Source: Zasmidium citrigriseum
Lineage: Eukaryota; Ascomycota; Dothideomycetes; Mycosphaerellales; Mycosphaerellaceae
Length of the DNA stretch: 64,000 nt
NCBI GenBank assembly: GCA_002786025.1
Contig: NHNW01000036.1
Span: forward strand, 186,001-250,000
Direction of reading: 5' to 3'
Positions 21,215-31,322 of this stretch are shown here, one piece after another. Both the position numbers and the translations under genes were made by a program. Within the stretch, counting starts at the first letter, position 1; each line of letters starts with the position of its first letter. The notes under the pieces were generated by a model. That model had not been told where the DNA came from, ran no database searches, and worked only from the letters and a program-made list of their open reading frames with translations.

Positions 21215-22912
21215 ATGGCTCGTCAAATCACCTTAAAGAGCTGCTTGCTCCTCAGCGTACTCACCACACTCCTCCTGATCCGTTCGAAGACACTGGACCC
21301 ATTCCGAGCGACTCTGTGCTCAACATCAGCAAGTCTCTTCTTCTGGATCATCTACCGCTCTTTCATCTACCCATTCTACATCTCACCTCTTCGACACGTC
21401 CCAACAGTGCCCGGATGTCCTCTCTGGGGTCACGCTCTAGTCCGAATAACAAACGAATTTGGGGTTCCAGAGCGCGAATGGCATAGAAAACATGGGCTGA
21501 TCGTGAGATACTTCCTACCTTTTGGCTCCGAACGCATCCTCATCGCAGATGATGCTGCCATCAAGGAGGTCAACACGAGGAGGCCATACGACTTCGTCAA
21601 GGCGCCGCATATTACGAACTGGATGAAAGGAATCCTTGGGGAGAAGGGTGTGCTTCTAGTTGAAGGCGATGTCCATGCGAAGCAGAGAAAGGTTCTGGCA
21701 CCTGCTTTCTCTGGCTCTGCAATTCGGGATTTGGAGTCGTTGTTTTTTGAGAAGGGGTTGCTGTTGGCTGGACTCCTTGAAGACAGTGTCCGGGAAGCTC
21801 CAGATTCGACCAAGTGTGTAGAGGTCTTGGACTGGTTGAATAGAGCGACGTTGGATGTGATCGGTTCGGCGGCATTCGACCATGATGTCGAGTCTCTTCG
21901 CAACCCGGAGGCACCGCTCCGCGAAGCCTTCAAAGCCATCTTCGCGTTCGACGTTGCGGCCGTGGTAGGCATGGGACTAAGGGTTTACATCAACGCCGCC
22001 AAGTACTTTCCATTCAGAATCAATGCGGTGTACGAGTCTAGTGCGCGGACTATGACCGATGTCGCCTCGCACGTCGTGAGGTCGAAGTTGGATGTTAGCG
22101 AATCCTCTCCAATGAAGAAGGACATCGTCAGCCTGATCGTGAGGCACAACAAGTCCCTTCCAGAGGACGAAGGCCTTTCTTTCGAAGAGGTCCGAGATCA
22201 GGTCAAGACGTTCCTCGGCGCAGGCCATGACACCACGGCCACTGGTGTGGCTTGGACGATTGATCTGCTCAGCAAGCACCCGGACATCCAAGAGAAGCTT
22301 CGACAAGAAATTCTGGTTTCCTTGCCATCTCTCGCCGATGGAGACTGCGATCCAGAAGCACTGGCCCAAGAGAACATGCTCGATCGAATGCCATACCTAT
22401 CCAACGTCTGTCAAGAGTCTCTCCGACTCATCCCACCAATCCCCATGGTGGCTAGAAAGTCGATCGCAGACAGCACTCTGGGTGGTTACTTCATCCCAAC
22501 CGGAACATACATGTTCATCACCAGCCATGCCATCAACCACCTCGAGTGCTACTGGGGCGACCTTGCCGATCAATTCGATCCGGACCGATGGGATCATCTT
22601 CCTAAGCAGTGGGTTCCGACTGCGTACCAGACATTCCCTGAAGGCCCGCGAGGCTGTATTGGACGCAAGTTCGCAGAGACGGAGATGAAGGTATTTCTTT
22701 GCTGTTTGCTTGCGAGGTTTCGGTTTGAGCGGGATGAGCAGTGGCCGGATCAAGAGGAGAGGAAGATGTGGAGGCTGGTTCTGAGGCCGAAGGATGGTAT
22801 CAGTGTGAAGATGAGTTCGGTGAAGTCCGGAGGTCGGTCGGCTACCTTCCCTGTTCCGCTCAAATTGGAAGATGTGCTCTCTCGACAAAAGCAACCAACA
22901 CAAAGCTCTTGA
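21215..22912 (+). CDS. cytochrome P450 monooxygenase (CYP4/CYP5-like clan), 565 aa
   Basis: Single exon. Two hydrophobic N-terminal segments (about residues 8-25 and 35-55) act as an ER anchor, followed by HVPTVPGCPLWGH. I-helix FLGAGHDTTATGVAW carries the AGxDT oxygen-activation motif. The K-helix ExxR reads ESLRLIPPIPMVAR, the PERF-type segment FDPDRW, and the heme loop FPEGPRGCIGR, with Cys near residue 481. The pattern resembles fungal P450s annotated as fatty-acid or thromboxane-synthase-like hydroxylases, but the substrate is unknown. ATG 21215 was chosen because upstream in-frame codons lack ATG. It is paired divergently with an efflux pump, which suggests modification plus export of one compound. 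Confidence 0.92.
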   Translation: MARQITLKSCLLLSVLTTLLLIRSKTLDPFRATLCSTSASLFFWIIYRSFIYPFYISPLRHVPTVPGCPLWGHALVRITNEFGVPEREWHRKHGLIVRYFLPFGSERILIADDAAIKEVNTRRPYDFVKAPHITNWMKGILGEKGVLLVEGDVHAKQRKVLAPAFSGSAIRDLESLFFEKGLLLAGLLEDSVREAPDSTKCVEVLDWLNRATLDVIGSAAFDHDVESLRNPEAPLREAFKAIFAFDVAAVVGMGLRVYINAAKYFPFRINAVYESSARTMTDVASHVVRSKLDVSESSPMKKDIVSLIVRHNKSLPEDEGLSFEEVRDQVKTFLGAGHDTTATGVAWTIDLLSKHPDIQEKLRQEILVSLPSLADGDCDPEALAQENMLDRMPYLSNVCQESLRLIPPIPMVARKSIADSTLGGYFIPTGTYMFITSHAINHLECYWGDLADQFDPDRWDHLPKQWVPTAYQTFPEGPRGCIGRKFAETEMKVFLCCLLARFRFERDEQWPDQEERKMWRLVLRPKDGISVKMSSVKSGGRSATFPVPLKLEDVLSRQKQPTQSS

Positions 22913-24037
22913 AGGGCTTGTTGTATCCTCAAGCCTTTGCGACAAAGTTGGAGATTGCGTAGGACATCTTCTAGTTTGACCGGAACACCGAGGGTAGCGA
23001 TAGACGAACATCGGGGTTGGACGCGGAGCTTTTGCGTGAAGGTCGTGGTCGTATTGAGACATCACCGTCTTTTCACACGCGTCTTCTCATGGCAATGTCT
23101 CCGAGCCTCGTGAGTTATTCGGCGAGAGAAACATCCAAAAGGTTCCTCTTCGACATATGTCCGAAACAAGCAGTTGCGAGTCGTCGCGGTGGGTGAAGTC
23201 AGTCATATCCAATCGGAACACTCAACAGATCAGACCAGCTTTCTCGGTACCATCACAAGCTACCCATCGCCGGTACCGTCGATTCTCGCGGCATCCCGAT
23301 CTCGAGCCGAAGACGCATGTGAAGACGTGTATCTCGCAGAGCATTGGAGAAGGAGTGAACGCCATCAACATCACTCTTCCTCCCCGAGCAACATCATGTC
23401 AAGGCCACCCCAGCAAAACGACCCAGCAACCCGGTCAGGTTTGAGGAGAAGTTCGATCTGAGATCAAGATTCGATCCTCACCCTGCAAGCTCCCGCACGG
23501 ACTCCAGGGGTGCAGCGACTTCACCTGCAGGTCCCAGCACTGCTACTGCACCGGAAGCCCTCATCCGCTTCCATCCAGCACCCTCCGCCGACCACCTTCG
23601 ACGTAGATGCTGCAGCGTTGATGTTGGGCGTACGTCGGCAGCCCAGCCGTACCTGTAAAGAAGCCCAAAAGCAGGGCCTGACAGGTCGATGATCGCCATC
23701 GGCAGTGGCTTGCGCAACGGGCAATGGAGAAAACTTTCGTCCTTTCCGCCCAATTGGCTTCAGCAATGGATTCCCGCTACGTCACGGCGACCGTCTTTGT
23801 TTTTAGACTTCTGAAACGGCTGTGGGACTGCGTGCTGGCGTGAGTCGGGGATGCAGCTCCATCACAGACTGGCGAGGCGAGGGTGTTGCTGGCCATCTCG
23901 CGTGTGTGAGTGTTTTACATTACCCTGTTGGACCCCAATCTCTATCTCTCCTCTCTTCTGCCTCTGCGTACATGTCCTTGTAACAACCACACGACCACCT
24001 AGTCGCCCGGCATTGGCGACGTAGACGACTGCTAAGG
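22913..24037. other. 1.1 kb intergenic, one doubtful ORF
   Basis: Upstream region of the sugar transporter at 24038. An ATG ORF at 23157-23444 (95 codons) and an overlapping frame to 23461 have low-complexity Ser/Arg/His-rich products without motifs. I do not consider either supported. Nothing else is visible. Confidence 0.4.
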
Positions 24038-26018
24038 ATGCCGGCCTCAGATCTCGTCGGACTCGTCTGGAAGAGAAATAAAAGCGTGGACTCCAACGAT
24101 GAGAAGAATGCCGCAGCGACTGCTTCGCCCACAGTACCTCGAAAGGGCCAATACATGGGCCTGCGAGGCCAGGCGCTCTCTACAGTGATCGGTGTTGTCG
24201 CTGCGACTTTCTTCTTCCTCTATGGCTACGACCAGGGCGACATGGGAGGCTTCTTGACCATCAATGCCTTCCTGAATCAGTTCCCACAGATTGGAGTGGT
24301 GATGCACCCGGATTCTTTGAAGGTTGCTCAGTTGACGGCCATCACCGTGGGAATCTGGAACTTGGGATGCTTGTGCTCTGCCGTCCTGACGATTTTCTTC
24401 TCCGACCGGATTGGCCGAAAAACCCTCATGATGGTCGGACTGGTCTGGCTCCTTATCGGCCAGATCATTCAGGCTTCTTCCTATCACTGGGCTCAGTTCC
24501 TTGTCGGGCGGTTCGTGGCTGGTATTGGTGAGTAGACAGAGTATATGACCCTTGAGTATGCGGGAAGTCTAACATCTCTTCAAGGCAACGGATTTAACTG
24601 CGCAACAGTCCCAGCATGGCAAGCAGAATGCACCAAAGCCCACCGCCGCGGCACCCTCCTCATGCTCTCCGCCGGCGCCGCCATCGCCGCAGGAATGGCA
24701 TTCAGCTACTGGATGGACTTCGCCTTCGCCTTCCTCGGAAGCAGCTCAGCGACATGGCGAGTGCCCATCGCTCTGCAGATCATCTTCATCCTCGCCCTCT
24801 TCCCAGTCACACATCTCATGCCAGAATCACCGCGATGGCTGATCTTGCAAGGCCGCGAAGACGAAGCACTCAACATCCTCTCGGCACTGAACGACATGCC
24901 ACCGGACGCCCATGAGATCCGACAGGAGTTCCTACAGATTAAGGATGCGGTTATTGAGATGGCTCAGGCGAGTTTCCGAAATGTCTTCAAGATGGGCGAT
25001 TACCGCGATTTCCACCGGGTGCTTTTGGCTGTCGGACTGCAGTTCTTCCAGCAGATCGGCGGTATCAATTTCATGACGCAGTACTACGCCAATATGTTCC
25101 AGCTGCAGTACAAATGGGGTGCTTGGCAGGCTCGTCTGCTCTCTGCTGGTGCTGGAACGGAGTTCTTCCTGATGTCGTTCGTTGCTGTCTGGGCCATTGA
25201 CCGGATCTGCGGACGACGAGGTCTTCTCATGTTCGGCACTGCTGGCATGACAGTCAGTATGGTCATCCTTACTATCATGCTGGAGATCAACACCCGACCT
25301 TCGCTAGATGCCGGTACTGCATTCATCTTTGTCTTCTGCACCTTTTATGCCATTGGCTGGCAGGGTATGTCCTGGCTCTACCAGGTCGAAATCGTGCCAT
25401 TGAGGATCCGTGGACCGGCGAATGCGTTGTCGACCGCGGCTAATTGGACCGCCAATTTCATTTGCGTTATCATTGCAGCGCCGGGGTTCAGGAACATCAA
25501 GTGGCAGCTTTATATTGTCTTTGCCTGCACGTGAGTAGTCCCTCCACCGACCTTTTCTCTACCACGCTAATATCCTTATTAGCAACGTCGTCATCCTCCC
25601 CATAATCTACTTCTTCTACCCCGAAACATCCCTCCGCTGCCTCGAAGAAGTCGACTACATCTTCCACACCGCCAACTCCTCGCCCCACCCCTGGCTCGAC
25701 GTCAAGAAAATCGCCGCCGACATCCCACTTTGGTACGGCCGCGACCTCGAAGAGCCCTACGACTACGAGTCGAGCGAGTGGCATCAGCGCCATGTGCGCT
25801 TCTCAGACGAGGTCAAGGACTCGGAGGGCGAGACGACGACGCTCAGGGCCACGAGTGATGGTGGCTATATGGAGAAGGTGGGCAGTAGCAGTAGTGGAGA
25901 GGATGAGAAGCCTAGGTATCATGGGGATTTGGCGGCGCCGAGTCCGGTTGTTGGACGGACGAGTCGGGATACGAGTGGGAGTGGGAGTCGGTCGAGGAGT
26001 GCGGGACGGGGGAGGTAG
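24038..26018 (+). CDS. MFS sugar transporter (hexose/STL1-like), 623 aa
   Basis: Three exons: 24038-24527, 24585-25530, 25583-26018, with introns GTGAGT...AAG (57 nt) and GTGAGT...TAG (52 nt). The joins give IG-GNGF and CT-NVVILP, and the total is 624 codons exactly. Sugar-porter motifs: YGYDQGDMGG in TM1, DRIGRK between TM2 and TM3, PESPRWL after TM6, QQIGGINF in TM7 (hexose specificity region), and PETSLRCLEEVDYIF after TM12. The last about 130 residues are a cytosolic, Ser/Gly/Asp-rich tail, longer than usual and a possible regulatory site. It likely imports a hexose or polyol by proton symport. Confidence 0.92.
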
Positions 26019-27006
26019 AGACAAGATAGAGGTCGAAAAGCAGAATGTAATATATGAGGGACGCTCGCCATACGAAAGAGATGGATCTTGAAGACAGCTG
26101 TGTACTATTAGTGATGACCCAGCGACAGATTCTCATCAAAGACCAGTCGAGAAAGTTCATGCTGTTCGTGACGCTCTTGCTTGGGCTGAGGACTTGCCAG
26201 ATGAGCGATCCCCAGGAACTCGTATCGACAAGAGCGAACGGACACCGGCTCCAGGGCCCATCGTGAGCTCGCCGCTCTGGGGAACGAGGTGTGTAGCACC
26301 ATCTGAAGGAGCCTCGGACTCGCTCACGGCTGGCTGGCCGGCTGTCGGAATGATGACAGAAGAATAGGTTAGTATCCCAGCAGTCTCAGCAATTTGTCAG
26401 TAGTCCAAAAGTCTCGTGAACGAATGATGAGTCGTGCAAGATTTGGAGAGAGACGAGCTGGTCTGGAGCTCGTTGGAGAGGTCAGGAAGGGCAGTTGACA
26501 AGCAGGCTTGTTGGGCTGTGAACGTGTTAAGCGTTCATCCCCGAGCATTGCGAGTCCAAGAGAGCGAACAGGAGCCTGTTCGAGGGATTGTCGTGGAGCC
26601 CTCGGTTCGGGGAACGACTTGAGTGACCATTCTCAGGGAGTCATCAGAGTCACTTGGCCGGCTGGCTGTCAGTCAGTATGAGGCAGAGAAAGCGTATGAT
26701 CTCCGTTTGCCGAACATTGTCTCAGCAGTCGAATACGCTCTTGAGGCAATATGCCCCTGTCGAAGATTTGGAGAAAGAGGAGAAACTCTGAAGCTCGCAG
26801 AGCAAGCTCAGGGGCGCTTATCGATAAGGCATTAGACACGTGACCGCGTTTTGCCCCACACGAAAAGAGTCATCTCGAAAGTGACTGCTGGTGGACATCG
26901 AACTCGCCATCCCCGCGACTCTCGCCCCAACACCAACCCCTCGAACCCGATTACAGTCGCAGAGACGCCCTCCTCCCATTGAGACACCACTACATTACCG
27001 CCCAGC
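26019..27006. other. 988-bp intergenic with a degenerate direct repeat
   Basis: Promoter region of eIF2-alpha. Short identical words recur about 320-325 bp apart in the same order: GGCCGGCTG (26337 and 26656) and AGATTTGGAGA (26439 and 26764), with similar flanks. This suggests an old tandem duplication now strongly diverged. No gene is supported. Confidence 0.35.
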
Positions 27007-27945
27007 ATGTCTCTCACCAACTGCCGCTTCTACGAGGAGAAGTACCCCGAAATCGACTCCTTCGTCATGGTCAACGTCAAGCAAATCGCCGAAATGGGCG
27101 CCTACGTCAAACTCCTCGAATACGACAACATCGACGGCATGATCCTGCTCTCCGAACTCTCGCGACGACGTATCCGATCCATCCAGAAACTCATCCGTGT
27201 CGGTCGCAACGAGGTGGTCGTGGTGCTGCGTGTGGACAAGGAAAAGGGCTACATCGACTTGTCGAAGCGCCGCGTCAGCCCCGAGGACATCATCAAGTGC
27301 GAGGAGCGGTACAACAAGAGCAAGATGGTGCACAGCATCATGCGGCACGTGGCCGAGAAGACGAACACGCCCATCGAGGAGCTGTATCAGGATATCGGCT
27401 GGCCGCTGAACAAGAAGTATGGCCATGCGGTGGATGCGTTCAAGCTGAGCATTACGAATCCGGATGTGTGGAATGAGGTCACGTTTAAGAGTGATGTGAT
27501 TCGCGATGAGCTGCAGTCGTATATCGGCAAGCGTCTTACGCCGCAGCCCACCAAGGTCCGCGCGGATGTGGAGGTGACGTGTTTTGGGTATGAGGGCATT
27601 GATGCGGTCAAGACGGCGCTGCGCAAGGCGGAGGCTATGAGTACGGAGGATACGCAGGTGAAGGTGCGGCTGGTGTCGCCGCCGCTCTACGTTCTCACTT
27701 CGCAGACGATCGACAAGAGCAACGGTATTGAAGTTCTGAACGAGGCTATCAAGTCAATTGACGCCAGTATCCGGCAGTTCGACGGTGGAAGCTGCTCAGT
27801 CAAGATGGCTCCTAAGGCTGTTACCGAGAACGACGACGCAGAGCTGCAGGCTCTCATGGACAAGAAGGAGCGCGAGAATATGGAGGTCTCTGGTGACGAG
27901 GATGAGAGTGAGAGTGACGAGGGCGTGGTGGCTGCAAATGATTGA
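27007..27945 (+). CDS. SUI2: translation initiation factor eIF2 subunit alpha, 312 aa
   Basis: The alpha subunit of the eIF2 GTP-Met-tRNAi complex. N-terminal S1/OB domain (about residues 17-90), helical middle domain and alpha/beta C-terminal domain with an acidic tail (ends SGDEDESESDEG). The regulatory serine is in LLSELSRRRIRSIQK: S52 counting Met, the classic Ser51 phosphorylated by Gcn2-type kinases to switch on general amino-acid control. Length and layout match yeast Sui2. Single exon, strong codon bias toward C/G third bases as expected for a highly expressed gene. A pair of hairpin elements lies directly 3' of it. Confidence 0.97.
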   Translation: MSLTNCRFYEEKYPEIDSFVMVNVKQIAEMGAYVKLLEYDNIDGMILLSELSRRRIRSIQKLIRVGRNEVVVVLRVDKEKGYIDLSKRRVSPEDIIKCEERYNKSKMVHSIMRHVAEKTNTPIEELYQDIGWPLNKKYGHAVDAFKLSITNPDVWNEVTFKSDVIRDELQSYIGKRLTPQPTKVRADVEVTCFGYEGIDAVKTALRKAEAMSTEDTQVKVRLVSPPLYVLTSQTIDKSNGIEVLNEAIKSIDASIRQFDGGSCSVKMAPKAVTENDDAELQALMDKKERENMEVSGDEDESESDEGVVAAND

Positions 27946-27982
27946 GCTCCTACATAGCGAGGCGTCTTGGAGTTTGGGTGGG

Positions 27983-28063
27983 CTATCCCCACGAAAAGTA
28001 CGAGGGACTGTGCCTTGGGGGGCATCGTTCATGGTCTGTGATTTGGAGATTCTGTGGGGATAG
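27983..28063. repeat. hairpin element, copy 1 (81 nt)
   Basis: A perfect 10-bp inverted repeat, CTATCCCCAC (27983-27992) and GTGGGGATAG (28054-28063), closes the element. Inside it ACGA...TCGT and TGCC...GGCA form a nested stem, with GGGACTG on its 5' side. Copy 2 has the same architecture with different bases in the stems. It lies 38 nt after the eIF2-alpha stop codon. Confidence 0.6.
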
Positions 28064-28174
28064 GAAGGCCTTAAGACAGAAGATACAGCCCTCTTCAGCA
28101 TCGATGTTCAGCGACTCAGATTCTCAAGCATGACCATCAGTCTTCAAGCGTCTACGAGTCTGGTATGGAAAGGG

Positions 28175-28256
28175 CTATCCCCACAAAAGCATATGGGACT
28201 GCGCACTGGAAGTGCTGCATAGCCTGTGTTTAAGATATGGTGTTTATTGGGGATAG
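28175..28256. repeat. hairpin element, copy 2 (82 nt)
   Basis: CTATCCCCA (28175-28183) pairs with TGGGGATAG (28248-28256). The internal stem is TATG...CATA, enclosing GCACT-GGA-AGTGC, again preceded by GGGACTG. Same orientation as copy 1, 192 bp downstream start to start. The sequence identity outside the closing arms is modest, but arm positions and the loop word are kept. Confidence 0.6.
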
Positions 28257-28666
28257 ATGGACAGGCTGTTCAGTGGCCTGTCTCTAGCAATGAGACCGAT
28301 TGGACCCAGTACATCATACCTCCTGTCCGTCTCTTTTGTCTTGGGTCGTTTAGAACTCTCAGATCAGCTATCCCCAGCCCGAACACAATCTTCAAACCGA
28401 TCAACAGCAAACAGCGTGGCTCGGACAGAGGCGAGAACGACGGAGATCCACCCGCACAGAGATTCCGATGCTACGTTCCAAGACGATTCTGCATGCCCTT
28501 CCGAGCTGTTTCACTCGACGATTCCCGAGCCGACTAGCCTCGTTCAAAGCGTTCGACAGTGAGGAGGGTGGCTTAAAACAAGTAAGAGAGTGGGGGATCG
28601 GATTCCAGTGTTCAATAATATCCTATCTACAGACCATGCGATCCACATGCTCATCTGTCGTTCAAG

Positions 28667-29957
28667 CTAATACCCCGTAGCAGCAGGAGGATGATGCCAC
28701 CAAGGCGGATAACCATGTCCCTTCCGACTCGTCGTATGATGCGGCTTCCCAGTCGAAGTCACCACAGTCGTCGTAGTCGTATACTCATTAATCGGCGCCG
28801 TCTGCCCCGGCACGAAAGGCGCCTGCGTATCCAGACTCGGCAACGGGGCCGTCGTCGACGAGCACACACACCCCTGCGCTACAGACGCCATACTCGAGAT
28901 CGGAGGCCCGTTGTGGCACCACGTGCTCGTCGTGAAAGAACCGACTGATGTCGATGGCGCCGAGGAAGCGGGCAGGAATTCTGCTTTTACGAGGACTGGG
29001 ATTACAGAGCCTGTGGCGAGGGAGAAAGATTGGTGGCCTATGACGTCGAGGATCGTGCCGATTGTGCCCGAGTGGGAGGTGAAGGAGATCCAGGTGTGGT
29101 CGTCGGTGGTGAAGACGTCGTCGAGGAGACGGAGCATGCGGTATTCGTGGGCCGAATCGGATTCGGCGGTTACCCCATTCCAGAGCTCGTCGTATTCGTT
29201 GAAGTGATCTTCCAGGACGAAGGAGGGGTAGGTGTTCTTGATGTAGGTTGCGTTGCTGCGGTGGTCGCAGGTGTGCAGGGAGATGCCTTCGCGGAGGAGC
29301 TCTTTGACGGTGGGAATGAAGGGGTAGTATTCTGGTGTTGGGATGCCGCTGAAGGTTATGTTGGCTGTCGCCAGACACCTTGACAATGGAGAGGTATAGT
29401 AGCTCTGCGGCTGGGGAATCTTTTGTGTCTCGATCTCGTGCTTCCAGAATGTGTTTGCGATCTGGGCTTGCAGGATTCCGCTGCTCGTGAGCTGCGCGTC
29501 TTCCCAGCGTGCCGTGCTGTTGCCCTTGAGCTCCGCCCAGTAGCAGTTCCATGCTGGAGTGCCGTAGAAGGACTCGGCTGCGTTGTGGTATCCTTGGCCG
29601 TGACGGCCCATGAAGAGGACTTTGTAGACGGTGTTGAGGGGAGCGTTCGCGTTGAGCGAGTTGACTTGGGCTTCGAAGGCTTGCCATTGGGTCAGGTTCG
29701 TGAGGCCCTCGGTGGCTGGGTAGGTGCGGTTAATAAGGCCGAAGTTCGTTTGGGTCTAAGGAATGTCAGCTGCGGTATGTGGATTGTAGGTGGGAGTAGC
29801 ATACGTAGTTGAAGGTCGAGGCGTTCGTAGTAGGTTCGTCCTGCAGGAAGTAGCCTGTCACTGTGGTATACTTGATGTAGCCGTCATCAGTAACGTTGAG
29901 GCTCGCGGCCTGCGTCAATGGCACCGCCAGAGCGGCCAATGCCAGAGTCGTGAACAT
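28667..29957 (-). CDS. secreted histidine phosphatase (phosphoglycerate-mutase-like), 413 aa
   Basis: Two exons, 29957-29805 and 29755-28667, with an intron at 29804-29756 (GTATGC...TTAG, phase 0). A signal peptide is evident (MFTTLALAALAVPLTQA). The catalytic RHG motif is in FMGRHGQGYHN, and the second histidine is probably in FTSHSGTIG. Several N-glycosylation sequons are present. The last about 100 residues are Ser/Thr/Pro-rich and His-rich, like a cell-wall linker. Related fungal proteins are annotated as phosphoglycerate-mutase family or acid-phosphatase-like; the natural substrate is unknown. It is head-to-head with the F-box gene. Confidence 0.88.
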
Positions 29958-30421
29958 CTTGTAAAACGAGAGTATGTTGACCAAGAAGAGAAGACCTATA
30001 CCTGAGCAGACCTACCTCTTTTCTACTACTGCCCGCCAGACCCTACTCGACCGCAGATCCACCTCGCTCGACATTCTGCAGGGCCGTGGTGACGCATGGC
30101 TCCCGTATGCAGCCCGCACGTTGCTTGGGTTGCTTGGAGGTGCTTTGCCACAAGAGGCGTCTCGACCGAACGCTTGCTCTGGCGGACCTGCAGCGAGAGT
30201 GGACGGTCGAGGAAATGAGGTCAGGGAGCTCCTATCACACGTGCAAGGCCGAGCACGTGCCACGGAGTGGAGAACTTGGAGAAGCTCAACGGCTTCTTGG
30301 CCCCGGTCTCGCTTGCATCGACATCGTGTGTGTTTCTGGACAACATTGCCGATTTCCGAATCAGATATCGAGATATCGTTGGTGCTGAGAGTCGGGTCTC
30401 TTTGATTCTTGTTCGTGCGAG
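29958..30421. promoter_or_regulatory. divergent promoter region, phosphatase and F-box genes
   Basis: A 464-bp spacer between opposite start codons. Other-frame ORFs cross it but none has an ATG and a recognisable product. No clear operator is visible. Confidence 0.35.
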
Positions 30422-31003
30422 ATGGAGAAGCGCTCTTCGTTCTTGCCCCTGTTCTCGATCGATCCCGTTCGAACTCCAGCTGCTGACCGCGTTTTGGGCC
30501 TGGGAGAATTGGTTGAATCGATCCTCATCCATCTCGCGCCATCAGATATCGTCAAGTGTCGACGAGTCAGCAAGAAGTTCCTGGAGACCGTGACCTTCTC
30601 AAAAACGATCCGCCAGCTAATCTTCCTGGAAACCGAACCCCAAAGCGAGCGGACCGTCAACCCCTTGGCGCCAGCATGGTTTCATCAACAACGGAATGGA
30701 TATCGAGACAACACGATCGCCGTTCGCATCAACATTCTGGATCTTTGGGAGAATTCTGGTGCAGAGCCGAGACCTCTTTGGGATAAAATGCTGATATCTC
30801 AGCCGCCCACGACGACTTGTGTGATACCTGTTGGCAACCATCTTACCATCTTCTTCCGTCGATATTATCCTGAGGGTATGACCTTTGGTGATCTGGAGCG
30901 GGCAGTGATCGCTGCTTTTCAGATTCGTAAAGGTAGACGGTCAAGCAAGGAGCACCTGGAGGATCTTTCGAGCAACAATTCGGTCTTGATCTATTGGCGA
31001 TGA
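30422..31003 (+). CDS. F-box protein, 193 aa
   Basis: The N-terminal F-box spans about residues 20-65 (LGLGELVESILIHL, then IVKCRRVSKKF), matching the fungal F-box pattern that binds Skp1 in SCF ubiquitin ligases. The rest has no repeats (no LRR, no WD40) but alternates strand-like blocks and ends shortly after NNSVLIYWR, so the substrate-binding part is small. Fungi have many such short F-box proteins, often near HET and other lineage-specific genes, as here. The target is unknown. Confidence 0.75.
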   Translation: MEKRSSFLPLFSIDPVRTPAADRVLGLGELVESILIHLAPSDIVKCRRVSKKFLETVTFSKTIRQLIFLETEPQSERTVNPLAPAWFHQQRNGYRDNTIAVRINILDLWENSGAEPRPLWDKMLISQPPTTTCVIPVGNHLTIFFRRYYPEGMTFGDLERAVIAAFQIRKGRRSSKEHLEDLSSNNSVLIYWR

Positions 31004-31322
31004 GCTGGATCTTCATGCCTGTTGATGATGGCCATACCTACATCGTGCCGAGAACCGTGGAAGCAAATCGCTCTCAATACTTGAGCATCTCACAGTTGAG
31101 AGGACTGCTCGACTCAACTGGACTCACCGACGCCACTCCCATTGAATCCTTTAGTGGCGGTGCAGGATCCCTTCTACTTTCGGACCCCGCCTTCACTCAA
31201 GACCCACCACGAACAACACCGACCCGAACACAAGTTGATGCCTGGATCTTGATCGTGCAGATAAAAGGCCACGTATCTGCTCCTGTCCTTCCTTTGTGAT
31301 CTGCCTACCTACTTTCGCAAAC
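31004..31322. other. 319-bp spacer
   Basis: A weak ORF (30994-31299, 101 codons) overlaps the end of the F-box gene by a few bases and continues with a protein-like frame (WIFMPVDDGHTYIVPR). It may be a 3' extension of the F-box protein reached by splicing or frameshift, or an artefact. No other signal. Confidence 0.3.

Larger units (their letters stand above)
27946..28666. other. 720-bp spacer downstream of eIF2-alpha
   Basis: Contains the two hairpin elements listed separately. An ATG ORF at 28257-28562 (101 codons, Ser/Thr/Arg-rich, no motif) starts at the foot of the second hairpin. It could be a small gene but is unsupported. A third copy of the word CTATCCCCA lies at about 28367 without a matching partner arm. 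Confidence 0.4.

Noticed and set aside
23157..23461. Overlapping 95-codon plus-strand ORFs before the sugar transporter
   Set aside because: Low-complexity products without motifs; more likely promoter or leader DNA.
7000..26018. Secondary-metabolite biosynthetic gene cluster
   Set aside because: P450s, SDR and transporters are present, but there is no PKS, NRPS, terpene synthase or DMATS backbone gene, and housekeeping genes are interleaved. A classical cluster is not supported.
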